Origin: an uncultured Lachnospiraceae bacterium
GTDB taxonomy: Bacteria; Bacillota; Clostridia; Lachnospirales; Lachnospiraceae
Length of the DNA: 64,000 nt
NCBI GenBank assembly: GCA_910578645.1
Contig: CAJTQI010000007.1
Coordinates: 62,001-126,000 of the forward strand
Reading direction: 5' to 3'
Below, one piece after another: positions 1 through 8,650 of the stretch. The translations under genes were made by a program, and so were the position numbers. The notes below the pieces were generated by a model. The model was not told the DNA's origin. It searched no databases and saw only the letters and a list, made by a program, of their open reading frames with translations. The first letter of the stretch is position 1; every line of letters starts with the position of its first letter.

Positions 1-113
1 ACCTTGTAGGAAAGCTTTTATCCTTCGTTTCTTTTGGAGGACACACTTTTTCCCAAAGCAAAACACAGGCTGCCGGGCAGCCGATAAAATACAGAACAAG
101 AGGAGTGTTGACA
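1..113. other. Leader region of the DAHP synthase gene
   Basis: No gene is visible in these bases, which lie at the window edge and upstream of the aro gene. A short hairpin (arms GGCTG 68-72 and CAGCC 78-82) sits about 20 bases before the AGGAG ribosome binding site at 101-105. It could be the end of a longer regulatory leader that begins outside the window, but no T-box or other riboswitch motif can be seen in what remains. Confidence 0.3.
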
Positions 114-1142
114 ATGTCTTTTCATTTCGTGACAAAATTACCTACACCCCAGGAAATCAGGGAACAATTCCCTGTACCTGGGCATTTAATGCAAATCAAA
201 CAGGAACGGGACGCCGCAATCCGTGATGTCATCACCGGCAAGAGCAAAAAATTTCTCGTCATTATCGGGCCCTGCTCTGCGGACAACGAAGAAGCCGTCT
301 GTGATTATGTAAACCGACTTGCACGCATTAACGAGGACGTCAAGGACAAGCTTATCCTGATTCCCAGAATCTATACAAACAAACCCCGCACCACCGGAGA
401 AGGCTATAAAGGCATTGTAAGCCAGCCCGACCCTGAGAAAAAACCGGATTTTACAAGCGGGTTGATTGCCATGCGCAAAATGCATATCCGCGCCATCGAG
501 GAGTCCCGGCTCACCGCCGCAGACGAAATGCTCTATCCCGACAACTGGGGCTATGTGGAGGATATCCTCTCCTACGTCGCCATCGGCGCCCGTTCCGTGG
601 AGGACCAACAGCACCGCATGACTGTCAGCGGTTTCGACGTACCCGCCGGCATGAAGAACCCTACAAGCGGTACACTCTCCGTCATGCTCAATTCCATCTA
701 TGCAGCACAGCACCCCCATTCTTTTATCTACAGAGGATATGAGGTCAATACAGGAGGCAACCCGTTGGCCCATGCCGTCCTGCGCGGCTCCGTCAATAAA
801 CACGGCAGAAGCCTTCCAAACTACCATTATGAAGACCTTGCCATGCTCTACTCGCTGTACCAGGAATACGACCTGATAAATCCGGCATGTATTATCGACG
901 CCAACCACAACAACTCCAACAAGCAGTATGAACAGCAAATCCGTATTGTGAAGGAGGTTATGCACAGCCGCAAATTGAACAAGGATATTCATAGTATGGT
1001 CAAAGGCGTGATGGTGGAAAGCTATATCGAAGAAGGATGCCAGAAAATTGGAGACGGCATCTACGGCAAATCCATAACCGACCCATGCCTAGGATGGGAA
1101 GCATCCAAACGGCTCATTTACGATATCGCGGAATATGAATAA
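114..1142 (+). CDS. 3-deoxy-7-phosphoheptulonate (DAHP) synthase, AroG-type
   Basis: Condenses phosphoenolpyruvate with erythrose 4-phosphate, the first step of the shikimate pathway to aromatic amino acids; cytoplasmic. At 342 residues it is of the E. coli AroF/G/H (type I alpha) size. It carries GPCSAD (metal Cys), PRIYTNKPRTT, GARSVEDQQHR, GMKNPTSG and SITDPCLGWE, the last with the metal Asp. Two signature motifs differ from E. coli: DCSHANSSK is DANHNNSNK and MVESHL is MVESYI, but the metal-binding His and Glu are kept. The start is the ATG at 114, eight bases after AGGAG; an in-frame GTG at 105 overlaps the ribosome binding site and is unlikely. Which effector inhibits it cannot be read from the sequence. 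Transcription probably ends at the hairpin at 1178-1223. Confidence 0.93.
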   Translation: MSFHFVTKLPTPQEIREQFPVPGHLMQIKQERDAAIRDVITGKSKKFLVIIGPCSADNEEAVCDYVNRLARINEDVKDKLILIPRIYTNKPRTTGEGYKGIVSQPDPEKKPDFTSGLIAMRKMHIRAIEESRLTAADEMLYPDNWGYVEDILSYVAIGARSVEDQQHRMTVSGFDVPAGMKNPTSGTLSVMLNSIYAAQHPHSFIYRGYEVNTGGNPLAHAVLRGSVNKHGRSLPNYHYEDLAMLYSLYQEYDLINPACIIDANHNNSNKQYEQQIRIVKEVMHSRKLNKDIHSMVKGVMVESYIEEGCQKIGDGIYGKSITDPCLGWEASKRLIYDIAEYE

Positions 1143-1177
1143 AATCTTACCATATTATATTAAAATAAACATAACAT

Positions 1178-1223
1178 ATATGCTGCCTGGGAGTCGTCTA
1201 TAGGGCTTCCCAGAGCAGCATAT
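1178..1223. terminator. Bidirectional terminator hairpin between convergent genes
   Basis: A 15-bp stem with one bulged base pairs ATATGCTGC-CTGGGA (1178-1192) with TCCCAG-A-GCAGCATAT (1208-1223), followed on the plus strand by TGTTTTC. It lies between the DAHP synthase stop and the convergent metallo-hydrolase gene, and its right arm is inside the last codons of that gene. The place and fold suggest it ends transcription from both sides. Confidence 0.65.
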
Positions 1224-2076
1224 TGTTTTCAAAGCCGACTTTCAATTCCCCCTTGTCTTTCAACCATGAAAGATAGGAGCGCACCGTACTGCCAACAAGC
1301 GCATACTGCTCGAAATTCATGACAAGCCCGTACCCTTTGAATATTTCCTGCAAAATCCTCTCAAAATAAACCGGCTCCTTGCAGATAAACAAAATCTTCT
1401 TTGCCACTTCATACACCTTATCCTTGTTGAAACGGACAAGCTCTTTCACATCGGAAGAGACCGCTGCATGTGCGGGAACGAACACCCGGGCATCCATCTT
1501 CTCCACCATATCCAACGTTTCCAAGTATGCCCCCACGTCATAGATGAAGGAGACGGCGTATTTCTCCAATGTTTCCTTACTGCTGATACAATCCGCAAGA
1601 AACACCACACCGTCCGGCATACGGAAGCCAACCATATCAAAGAAATGCCCCGGCAGAGGTATCACTTCAATTTCCTCCGGGAATCCTTCCCCTGAAAAAT
1701 CCGTCACATCACTTTCCTGTGCCATCAGAAATTTATGACGCAGTTCCTTACAAGGGTAACCACCATAAAGGAAAGAGGGCTCCAAAACCGGATATTTTGT
1801 GAAAGAAGCCTCCACGCCGCCGGAATAAATCTTGCATCCCGTCTGTCCCTGTAGGTAACGGTTCCCACCGATATGGTCCGCGTTGGAATGGGTGTTTAGT
1901 ATGGCAGATAAATGCCACCCGTTCCTGTCCAGGATTTGCCGTATCTTCCTACCCGCATCTTTGTCATTCCCGCTGTCAACCAGATAGACATTACACTCGT
2001 CCGCAACATAAACCCCTATCTTTGCCGGACAGTTGATATAATAGCATTTCTCGCTAAGCTGCACCAATTCATACAT
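1198..2076 (-). CDS. Metallo-beta-lactamase-fold hydrolase, variant active site
   Basis: A 292-residue MBL-fold protein. After the N-terminal beta-strands comes THSNADHIGGN, the family zinc motif; here the usual HxHxDH reads HSNADH, so the second metal His is Asn. Later metal ligands are suggested by PLPGHFFD (His), FLADC (Asp) and VPAHA (His). The C-terminal 80 residues look like a winged-helix tail, as in some thiolesterase or lactonase-like MBL proteins. It starts at ATG 2076 behind GGGGG. It stands alone, divergent from the MarR-MATE operon. The substrate is unknown; the family includes glyoxalase II, lactonases and ribonucleases, and the altered ligand set points to a changed metal centre. 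Confidence 0.8.
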   Translation of the reverse strand: MYELVQLSEKCYYINCPAKIGVYVADECNVYLVDSGNDKDAGRKIRQILDRNGWHLSAILNTHSNADHIGGNRYLQGQTGCKIYSGGVEASFTKYPVLEPSFLYGGYPCKELRHKFLMAQESDVTDFSGEGFPEEIEVIPLPGHFFDMVGFRMPDGVVFLADCISSKETLEKYAVSFIYDVGAYLETLDMVEKMDARVFVPAHAAVSSDVKELVRFNKDKVYEVAKKILFICKEPVYFERILQEIFKGYGLVMNFEQYALVGSTVRSYLSWLKDKGELKVGFENNMLLWEAL

Positions 2077-2231
2077 CTGCGCTTCCCCCTTTTATCTCAT
2101 TCCTGAGCGTTTTTTCTATCTGACTCGCAAAATATCATATAGTATAGCACGTGCACGTCAAAATGAAAATACCCCGCACCATCCTCCAGCCAAGTACAGC
2201 CTGTTACGGCCCGGGAAATTTCATTTTCCTC

Positions 2232-2260
2232 TTGACTTTAGTACGAAATCATACTATAGT
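2232..2260 (+). promoter_or_regulatory. Sigma-A promoter of the MarR-MATE operon
   Basis: TTGACT (2232-2237) is separated by exactly 17 bases from TATAGT (2255-2260). The start codon of the MarR gene follows at 2300 behind AAGGAGGG. The -35 to -10 spacer is occupied by the left operator arm, so regulator binding should block RNA polymerase directly. Confidence 0.8.
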
Positions 2261-2283
2261 CCACTTAGTACGATTTCATACTA
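2239..2283 (+). promoter_or_regulatory. Double palindromic operator of the MarR regulator
   Basis: Two 18-base sites, TAGTACGAAATCATACTA (2239-2256) and TAGTACGATTTCATACTA (2266-2283), are each near-palindromic and lie 27 bp centre to centre. Flanking bases extend this into one large inverted repeat (CTTGACT.../...AGTCAAG). The first site fills the spacer of the promoter and the second covers the transcription start. This is the typical layout of MarR-family autoregulation; that the encoded MarR protein binds here is inferred. Confidence 0.75.
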
Positions 2284-2299
2284 AAGTCAAGGAGGGCCT

Positions 2300-2752
2300 A
2301 TGAAACCACATTTTTCAAAAGAACTTAGACGGTACAATTACCTGACCAGGGAAATCGACGCCGCCTACCATGAAATTTCTTTAAGCTTAGGTATGCCCGA
2401 CAGTTCCATGATTGTCATGTATACGATATGTGACACAGGGGATTGTTGCTTGCTCCAAGATATCTGCCGCAAATCCGGCATCAGTAAACAGACTATCAAT
2501 TCCGCCCTGCGCAAGCTGGAAGCAGAAGGCGCCATCTACCTGGAAACTGCCGGAATCAGGCATAAGAAAGTTTGTCTTACAGAATATGGAAAACAGTTGG
2601 CCAAGCGCACGGCGGCGCAGATTATCCAGATAGAAAACGATATATTTGCATATTGGGAAAAAGAAGATGTAGAGAAATACCTGGAACTGACTGAACGTTA
2701 CCTGCATGATTTTAAGAAACGCGCAGCCGACTGTCAAAGTAAAAAGGTATAA
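2300..2752 (+). CDS. MarR family transcriptional regulator
   Basis: A 150-residue winged-helix protein. The recognition region SGISKQTINSALRKLEAEGAI near residues 60-80 is a clear MarR helix-turn-helix and wing, flanked by helices that form the dimer interface. It begins at ATG 2300 with the strong ribosome binding site AAGGAGGG. The gene is followed after 26 bases by a MATE exporter and is preceded by a palindromic double operator over its own promoter. It very likely represses both itself and the exporter and is released by an exported toxic ligand, which cannot be named from sequence. Confidence 0.9.
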   Translation: MKPHFSKELRRYNYLTREIDAAYHEISLSLGMPDSSMIVMYTICDTGDCCLLQDICRKSGISKQTINSALRKLEAEGAIYLETAGIRHKKVCLTEYGKQLAKRTAAQIIQIENDIFAYWEKEDVEKYLELTERYLHDFKKRAADCQSKKV

Positions 2753-2778
2753 ATATGTGACTGAAACAGAAAGGTAAT

Positions 2779-4122
2779 ATGCATATGAAAACACCAATTC
2801 AATTATCCGACCACTTTACATACAATAAATTACTCCGCTTCACGCTCCCATCCATCACCATGATGGTATTTACATCCATTTACGGGGTTGTGGACGGCTT
2901 TTTCGTATCAAATTTCGCCGGGAAAACAGCCTTTGCGGCAATCAACCTTATCATGCCTTTCGTCATGATACTGGGCGGCATGGGTTTCATGGTAGGAACC
3001 GGAGGCACGGCGCTTGTATCCCTGGTTCTTGGCACCGGCGACCGCAAAAAGGCGAACCGTTATTTCTCCATGATGGTCTACCTGACCCTAATCATGGGCG
3101 TCGCCTTATCTGTGGCGGGCGTTCTGTTTATACGCCCCGTCTCTTTGTTTCTGGGCGCCACCACGGAAATGATAGACGACTGTGTGCTTTACGGCAGAAT
3201 TGTCATCGGTTTTACATTTACATTCATGCTCCAGAATGTATTCCAGAGCTTTTTAATCGCGGCGGAGAAACCACAACTTGGACTTGCGGCAACCGTATCC
3301 GCAGGTATCACAAATATGGCGCTTGACGCATTCTTCGTAGGCCTGTTCCGATGGGGCGTAGCGGGCGCTGCCCTTGCCACAGGAATCAGCCAGTGCGTAG
3401 GCGGCATCCTTCCGCTTATATATTTTATCCGCCCTAATACAAGCTTGCTGCGCCTTACAAAAACCAAACTGGAAATCAGGCCCATGCTACATGCCTGCGC
3501 AAACGGCTCCTCCGAGCTGATGAGCAATATATCCGCCTCCATCGTCAGCATCATATACAATTTCCAGCTTCTAAAATATGTGGGTGAAGACGGCGTGTCG
3601 GCATACGGCGTCCTGATGTATGTACAGTTCATATTCATCGCCATTTATATCGGCTATTCCATCGGCTCCGCTCCTATAATCAGCTATCATTTCGGTGCCG
3701 GCAACTATGCCGAACTTAAGAATATGCTGCAAAAAAGCATTCTTCTGACATGCAGCTCCGGTATCCTGCTGACGTTTGCCGCCTATCTGCTTGCGCCTGT
3801 ACTCTCCGGTATCTTCGTAGGATATGACGCCGGATTGTTTGAACTGACATGCCATGCGTTCAGGTTGTTTTCTTTTTCCTTTTTGCTTGCCGGATTTAAT
3901 ATATTTGTCTCGTCACTTTTTACAGCCCTTAATAACGGCGCCATCTCAGCGGCTATCTCTTTCATGCGGACATTAATCTTCCAGACCGCCTCCGTCCTGA
4001 TTCTGCCGTTTTTCTTCGATGTTGACGGAATCTGGTTGGCAATCACCGTAGCCGAAGTATGCGCCTTTATCTTCTCCGCCTTCTTTATCTGGGCAAAACG
4101 GGAAAGATACCATTATATATAA
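2779..4122 (+). CDS. MATE family multidrug/cation antiporter
   Basis: A 447-residue inner-membrane protein with twelve predicted hydrophobic segments in two homologous halves, as in the MATE (MepA/DinF/NorM) family, which exports drugs or metabolites by Na+ or H+ antiport. The N-terminal half has the conserved TLPSITMMVFTSIYGVVDGFFVS start and later MVGTGGTALVS. It lies 26 bases after the MarR gene, as is common for regulator-exporter pairs (for example MepR-MepA), so MarR-controlled drug efflux is the likely role. Two ATG codons (2779 and 2785) could start it; AAAGG at 2770-2774 fits the second slightly better by spacing. Confidence 0.9.
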   Translation: MHMKTPIQLSDHFTYNKLLRFTLPSITMMVFTSIYGVVDGFFVSNFAGKTAFAAINLIMPFVMILGGMGFMVGTGGTALVSLVLGTGDRKKANRYFSMMVYLTLIMGVALSVAGVLFIRPVSLFLGATTEMIDDCVLYGRIVIGFTFTFMLQNVFQSFLIAAEKPQLGLAATVSAGITNMALDAFFVGLFRWGVAGAALATGISQCVGGILPLIYFIRPNTSLLRLTKTKLEIRPMLHACANGSSELMSNISASIVSIIYNFQLLKYVGEDGVSAYGVLMYVQFIFIAIYIGYSIGSAPIISYHFGAGNYAELKNMLQKSILLTCSSGILLTFAAYLLAPVLSGIFVGYDAGLFELTCHAFRLFSFSFLLAGFNIFVSSLFTALNNGAISAAISFMRTLIFQTASVLILPFFFDVDGIWLAITVAEVCAFIFSAFFIWAKRERYHYI

Positions 4123-4172
4123 ACCGTTATCTTTTTTATTACTGCCCGATTATCTTTTTGTCCAATATATCA

Positions 4173-4212
4173 TGCCAGACATTATGAATCTATCAAAACA
4201 TAATGTCTGGCA
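4173..4212. terminator. Perfect 14-bp palindrome between convergent genes
   Basis: TGCCAGACATTATG (4173-4186) and its exact reverse complement (4199-4212) are separated by 12 bases, between the MATE gene (plus) and the chemoreceptor gene (minus). T-rich DNA (CTTTTT, from 4220) follows on the plus strand but not directly. A bidirectional terminator is the simplest reading. Confidence 0.5.
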
Positions 4213-4261
4213 CATCTGAATCTTTTTAACGCCCCTGATACACTTTTTAAACTTCTTATTA

Positions 4262-6025
4262 TCAAAACGTCTGGAAAATCGAGGTTCCCGTTTCCAGTGT
4301 TTTGGCAATCTGTTGGTTTTCTTCCATCTGGTTGCTGATAGTCTCCATGTCACGAACCAAAACCTGCGTGCTCTGCGCCGCACCGTTTACGCCCTTTACG
4401 CCCTCGTCAATGGCCTGTGTGATGGCGCTGATGGACGATGCAATCTCATCCATCGTCTGTTTGAGTCTGTCCGTCTTGTCCGTAAATTCATTCATCACAT
4501 TCTCTATGTAAGAAGCATTCTCCCGATACTGTACACCGCTTTGCACGAAAGCATTCAGTTCCGGAAGAATCGACTCATTCAGGAAATCAATCAGGTTATT
4601 TGCATTGCCGGATAAGTTGTAAACAGCGTTCGTCACAATCACGTTGGTATCCTGGATTCTGTTGGCTGCCGCCTTGCTTGAATCCGCCAGTTTACGGATT
4701 TCTTCCGCCACTACGCCAAACCCCCGCCCGGCTTCTCCCGCCCGGGCCGCTTCGACGGAAGCATTTAACGCAAGCATATTGGTCTTGGCGGAAATACTCA
4801 GAATATCATTGGTCAGCATATTTACCTGGTCTACACTCTTACTGTCCTCTATGGCACTGTTTAAAACCGTCAGGATTTCGGATACCCTTGTTCCGGTTTC
4901 CTCCATATATATCCTGGCATTGGATTCCATCTCCGCCGCATTGGCGCGCATCTGTTTCGTATACTCATTGATGCTGCTCGATTTCAAAGCGATTTCATCT
5001 ACCTCCGTGCGTATAGCCCCCGCATTCTGGTTGATGACCCCCGCAGAATCACCCACCTCTGACATGGTGGCTGCCAGTTCTTGCGTCACCGCAGACAAAT
5101 CGGCTGCGCTGTCATTGGAATTTTTCACACTCTCCTGCACGCCGGAGACAACGTTCTCCATCCGGCGGGTGTTCACGATAATCATTTTCAGTATTTCCTG
5201 CAGTTTCGCTATGAAAGTATTAATCCCGCGTCCTAAATCCGCAATCTCATCACTTGTCCTAATCGTAATTCTCTGGGTCAAATCCCCTCTGCCCTGGTCC
5301 AAACCGTCAATAATAGAATTAATCTCCTTCTTCGCCGACGTGACCGGGCGGATAACACGTCTGACCACAATGCCAAGCGCAGTAATCAGAGCAAAAATAC
5401 TGATGACCATAATAATTCCATTAATCAGTACGGCGCCGTAATATGCCCCTCGCAGCTCGCTCCTTGCTTCCTCGGAACCTGCTATTGCATTGTTATTCAA
5501 CGCCAGAATGGCTTCCTGGATATTATCTGAATACTGTGCCACCTCACCGTTTGCCAACCCGAAAGCCGCCTGGTTATTTCCCGCTGCACTATAACCGCAC
5601 AGCGTCACAATGGAATACTTCAGATTCTCATATTCTGACATAAGCCGTTCATAGCTTTGCCTATCCTTCTGTGTGACCGTATTTCCGTATACCCTGAGCA
5701 TATCATCCAGCAGCTCTTCCTCCTCACGGATGGCTGTCACCAATTCAACCATGGTGTCTAAGTCTGTGGCAATAATATGGGAAAGCGCCATGGAATGAAG
5801 TCTCTGTGTCTCTTTCTGGATATCGCTTAACCCGGAAATACCTGTCATATAATCGTCCGCAATCGTACTCGCCGTCCGGTTAACATTTTGTATATTTTGA
5901 ATGGCCACAATATTGGAAAAAATACATACAAAGCTCAACACAAAAATGGGGATTAAAGTCATTAATTTAATACTGAGCCGTGGTTTGCTCTTTACCGTCT
6001 GTTTTTGCTTCTCTTTTTTCGCCAT
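4262..6025 (-). CDS. Methyl-accepting chemotaxis protein
   Basis: A 587-residue transmembrane chemoreceptor. It has a charged N-terminus, TM1 at about residues 15-38, an extracellular four-helix-bundle sensor of about 150 residues, TM2 at about 185-210 followed by a HAMP domain, and a long cytoplasmic coiled coil. The signalling tip (TNMLALNASVEAARAGE, about 413-430) is canonical and contacts CheA/CheW. The chosen start is ATG 6025 (MAKKEKQ), 11 bases after AAAGGA; an upstream extension to 6082 has no ribosome binding site. It lies 63 bases downstream of a solute-binding lipoprotein and probably shares its transcript, so its input may be a ligand-loaded binding protein. The ligand is unknown. 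Confidence 0.92.
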   Translation of the reverse strand: MAKKEKQKQTVKSKPRLSIKLMTLIPIFVLSFVCIFSNIVAIQNIQNVNRTASTIADDYMTGISGLSDIQKETQRLHSMALSHIIATDLDTMVELVTAIREEEELLDDMLRVYGNTVTQKDRQSYERLMSEYENLKYSIVTLCGYSAAGNNQAAFGLANGEVAQYSDNIQEAILALNNNAIAGSEEARSELRGAYYGAVLINGIIMVISIFALITALGIVVRRVIRPVTSAKKEINSIIDGLDQGRGDLTQRITIRTSDEIADLGRGINTFIAKLQEILKMIIVNTRRMENVVSGVQESVKNSNDSAADLSAVTQELAATMSEVGDSAGVINQNAGAIRTEVDEIALKSSSINEYTKQMRANAAEMESNARIYMEETGTRVSEILTVLNSAIEDSKSVDQVNMLTNDILSISAKTNMLALNASVEAARAGEAGRGFGVVAEEIRKLADSSKAAANRIQDTNVIVTNAVYNLSGNANNLIDFLNESILPELNAFVQSGVQYRENASYIENVMNEFTDKTDRLKQTMDEIASSISAITQAIDEGVKGVNGAAQSTQVLVRDMETISNQMEENQQIAKTLETGTSIFQTF

Positions 6026-6088
6026 ATGAATCCACGTCCTTTCTAAAACCTGCATATCTGCCCGCGCATGACACAGGCACACTTATTT

Positions 6089-7357
6089 TTATTCCGCCGT
6101 AGAAGCAGTGATGCCTTTAGCCAGATTATCCATCAATTCCTGAAGGTCCATATTGTTTGGGTTGCCGGCTATCATAATATTGGCAAACTCCGTGCAGGCA
6201 TCCCAATATTTCGCCCCAACACGCTGTAAATTGCCGTAATGGGACTGGTCAAGTATTGCCTGGACGGCCGGAATCTGTGCGGCTGCATCCGATGCGGCTG
6301 CATTGATATTGGAAGGCACCTGGTTCTTCTTAGCAAAACGAAGGGACTGGTTTTCCTCATTGGTAAGCCAGTCTGCCAGCTTCAACGCCCAATCTTTGTG
6401 CGCTGAGTAAGCATTTACCCCCATCATCTTATATCCCGTAAAAGAAGCCATCTGCACCTGTTTTCCGGCACAAGTAAATGTGGGAAGCTTCACCGCCCCG
6501 TAATCTTCTCCCCATTCATCTTTAATCTGCGTGGCATTCCAGGTACCGCTCACCCCCGCAATGATACTGCCATCCTGAACCCTGGAAATAAAATCCGTGT
6601 CCGAATTACAGGAAAATGCAGGACTGGCAGTGAAATCCAATATGGACTGCGCCACATCCGTACCTTTTATAGCGCCCTCCGTAGAATTCCAGCTACAGTA
6701 ATTGGTGACTCCGTCTCCATTAATCCCGAACGCAAGACCTGTCTGCCCAAAAAAAGCGTACAAATACCACCCGGAGTTCAGCTCCATGGAAATCTGCTTA
6801 CCGGCCGCTTCCGCCACGCGAAGAATGCCGTCCAATGTCTTTACATCCTCCGTTGTAAAATAATCTTTATCATAATATAGGAAATAACCGTTATCAGCGG
6901 TATAAGGAAAAGCATAGAGTGTATCTTGGTAAGACGCGGCAGCAATCGATTCCGCCACATTTGCAGACGACACCTCGTCGGCATTGCCGACCGGTTCTAG
7001 CACCCCGGCAGCCATTAACCTTGAAAACTGGTCATCCGGAAAAGAAAAAACATCCCCTGCATTATGGATGTCCCCCAGTATGACATTGCTCATACCCGAA
7101 TCAGACTGTGCCACCAACGTAATTTCAAATTCTGCCTGACCGGCATAGTGTTCCTGAAAGGACGCTGTCATTTCACTTAACAAATCAAAATCAGCCTCCT
7201 CAGCCCAGACCGTCAATGGAACTTTGCCCGATTCCAATTCTTCCTGCCCTGCATCCGTACTCTGGACCGGTTCAACATCCGCTGTGGAGGAGCAGCCCGT
7301 TAAAATTGCAGCAATCATGACGGCGCAGGCTCCTTGTTTACATAACATCTTCTTCAC
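6089..7357 (-). CDS. Extracellular solute-binding lipoprotein (ABC sugar-binding type)
   Basis: A 422-residue secreted lipoprotein with signal peptide and lipobox ILTGC (Cys near residue 22). The mature part resembles family 1 (maltose/multiple-sugar type) binding proteins, with features such as AFPYTADNGYFLYYD, a GISGTWNA-like segment (GVSGTWNA) and a C-terminal helical region with NQVPSN. GTG 7357 is the best start because AGGAGG lies seven bases upstream; the next in-frame ATG is at 7348. No permease or ATPase gene is adjacent; instead a chemoreceptor follows. It may serve an unlinked transporter or act mainly as a chemotaxis co-receptor. The substrate is probably a sugar or oligosaccharide, by family only. 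Confidence 0.85.
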   Translation of the reverse strand: MKKMLCKQGACAVMIAAILTGCSSTADVEPVQSTDAGQEELESGKVPLTVWAEEADFDLLSEMTASFQEHYAGQAEFEITLVAQSDSGMSNVILGDIHNAGDVFSFPDDQFSRLMAAGVLEPVGNADEVSSANVAESIAAASYQDTLYAFPYTADNGYFLYYDKDYFTTEDVKTLDGILRVAEAAGKQISMELNSGWYLYAFFGQTGLAFGINGDGVTNYCSWNSTEGAIKGTDVAQSILDFTASPAFSCNSDTDFISRVQDGSIIAGVSGTWNATQIKDEWGEDYGAVKLPTFTCAGKQVQMASFTGYKMMGVNAYSAHKDWALKLADWLTNEENQSLRFAKKNQVPSNINAAASDAAAQIPAVQAILDQSHYGNLQRVGAKYWDACTEFANIMIAGNPNNMDLQELMDNLAKGITASTAE

Positions 7358-7492
7358 CTTCCTGCCTCCTGTAATTTTAATGTATATTCTTGACTGTACC
7401 GATATAGCACTTTGTGTAAAAACCTCTATGATTTTACCATATTCCTGCCAAATACACAACGCAGGATTCACCCGAATACAAAAAGTAAATAT

Positions 7493-7522
7493 GAAAAAAA
7501 CGCCCGGTTTCCCAACCAGGCG
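7493..7522 (-). terminator. Rho-independent terminator of xerD
   Basis: On the minus strand CGCCTGGTT (7522-7514) pairs with AACCGGGCG (7509-7501), nine pairs including one wobble, with a four-base loop, followed by seven T (7500-7494). It lies 25 bases after the xerD stop codon. Confidence 0.85.
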
Positions 7523-7546
7523 CCTTCTAAAATCTGCTATATTCTT

Positions 7547-8431
7547 CTATCCGCGGGGATGCGCCTTCGCATACACTTCCCGTATATGATTATGATTCAG
7601 GTTGGCATAAATCTGGGTCGTAGAGATATCCGAATGTCCAAGCATCTCCTGTACGCTCCTTAAGTCAGCGCCGTTCTCCACCAAATGCGCCGCAAAAGAA
7701 TGCCGCAGCGTGTGGGGCGTGATATCCGCCTTGATATCTGCCTTCTTCGCATAGTGCTTGATGAGCTTCCAAAATCCCTGCCTGCTCATCGGCTGCCCGG
7801 AACAATTGGCGAAAAGCACGTCGGACTCCTTATTCTCCAACATCTCGTCCCGTGTACCGTCCAGATATTTGACCAAGGCATTCTTCGCCGCCATCCCAAA
7901 GGGAATCACCCGTTCCTTATTCCGGTCACGGCACAGAATAAAGTTCATCTGTATATTGACATCCGAAATCCTAAGCGTAATTAACTCCGTCACCCTGATG
8001 CCTGTGGCATAAAGTAGTTCAAGCATGGCCTTGTCCCGTATCTCCTTATGGGAATCCCCGGAAGGCTGTTCCAATAGCCGCACCACCTCGTCGGGCGACA
8101 TGATTTCCGGAATCTTCTTCTCAATCTTCGGCGCCTTCAGCGGACCCGACCTGTCCTCCTGCACGATTCCCTCCTGTATCATATAGTGATAAAAGGCCTT
8201 AAGGGAAGCAATGTTCCTCGAAACCGTCGCCGCTGCAAACTTGTGTTCTTCTAAATCTTTGATATAGTCTTCCAAATCCTTCTCGGTCATATCGGCCGCT
8301 TTCTCGATACCGCGTGCCGACATAAAATGCTGCACCTTCGCTAAGTCTCTTTTGTATGACATCTCTGTATTTGCCGAAGTACCCTTCACATTATGTAAAT
8401 ATGCTACAAATGCATTGATTTCTTTTTCCAT
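7547..8431 (-). CDS. xerD: Tyrosine site-specific recombinase XerD
   Basis: At 294 residues it has the length of XerC/XerD proteins, which resolve chromosome dimers at dif during division. An N-terminal SAM-like core-binding domain (about 1-90) precedes the catalytic domain, which shows Arg in ATGIRVTEL, HTLRHSFAAHL (H-x-x-R), the LGHSDISTTQIY block with the nucleophilic Tyr, and a C-terminal tail ending NHIREVYAKAHPRG as in XerD. ATG 8431 is chosen by homology; an upstream in-frame extension reaches 8476. Its neighbours spoIIM and a Nudix gene are those of xerD in other Clostridia, which argues for the housekeeping enzyme over a phage integrase. Confidence 0.88.
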   Translation of the reverse strand: MEKEINAFVAYLHNVKGTSANTEMSYKRDLAKVQHFMSARGIEKAADMTEKDLEDYIKDLEEHKFAAATVSRNIASLKAFYHYMIQEGIVQEDRSGPLKAPKIEKKIPEIMSPDEVVRLLEQPSGDSHKEIRDKAMLELLYATGIRVTELITLRISDVNIQMNFILCRDRNKERVIPFGMAAKNALVKYLDGTRDEMLENKESDVLFANCSGQPMSRQGFWKLIKHYAKKADIKADITPHTLRHSFAAHLVENGADLRSVQEMLGHSDISTTQIYANLNHNHIREVYAKAHPRG

Positions 8432-8650
8432 GTAACCGGAAATCCTTCCCTGAGCGACACCTCTTATGTAAATCAACTCATCGTCTGCCTATCATTATAA
8501 TCAGAATTTTATAGAAAAGCAAATGGATTTTTCCCAGGTTTTATGGGCATTTCAGCCACTTTGACAAGAAAACACAACATATCGTCAACGTCAGAATTTA
8601 TGTCTACTATATGTGGGTAAAAACGCTATTAAAAAAATTTTTAACTATAA

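Noticed and set aside
1..105. T-box or other riboswitch before the aromatic gene
   Set aside because: Only about 100 bases are visible, without the T-box core or a terminator; cannot be supported.
186..992. 268-codon minus-strand frame inside DAHP synthase
   Set aside because: A shadow frame opposite a clear conserved enzyme gene.
7376..7404. CCGATAT with upstream TTAAT resembling a sigma-D flagellar promoter near the chemoreceptor operon
   Set aside because: It points to the plus strand, away from the chemoreceptor genes, and the -35 part is poor.
7547..8431. Tyrosine recombinase as sign of an integrated element
   Set aside because: Motifs, length and the spoIIM/Nudix neighbourhood fit housekeeping XerD; no attachment sites or phage genes are nearby.
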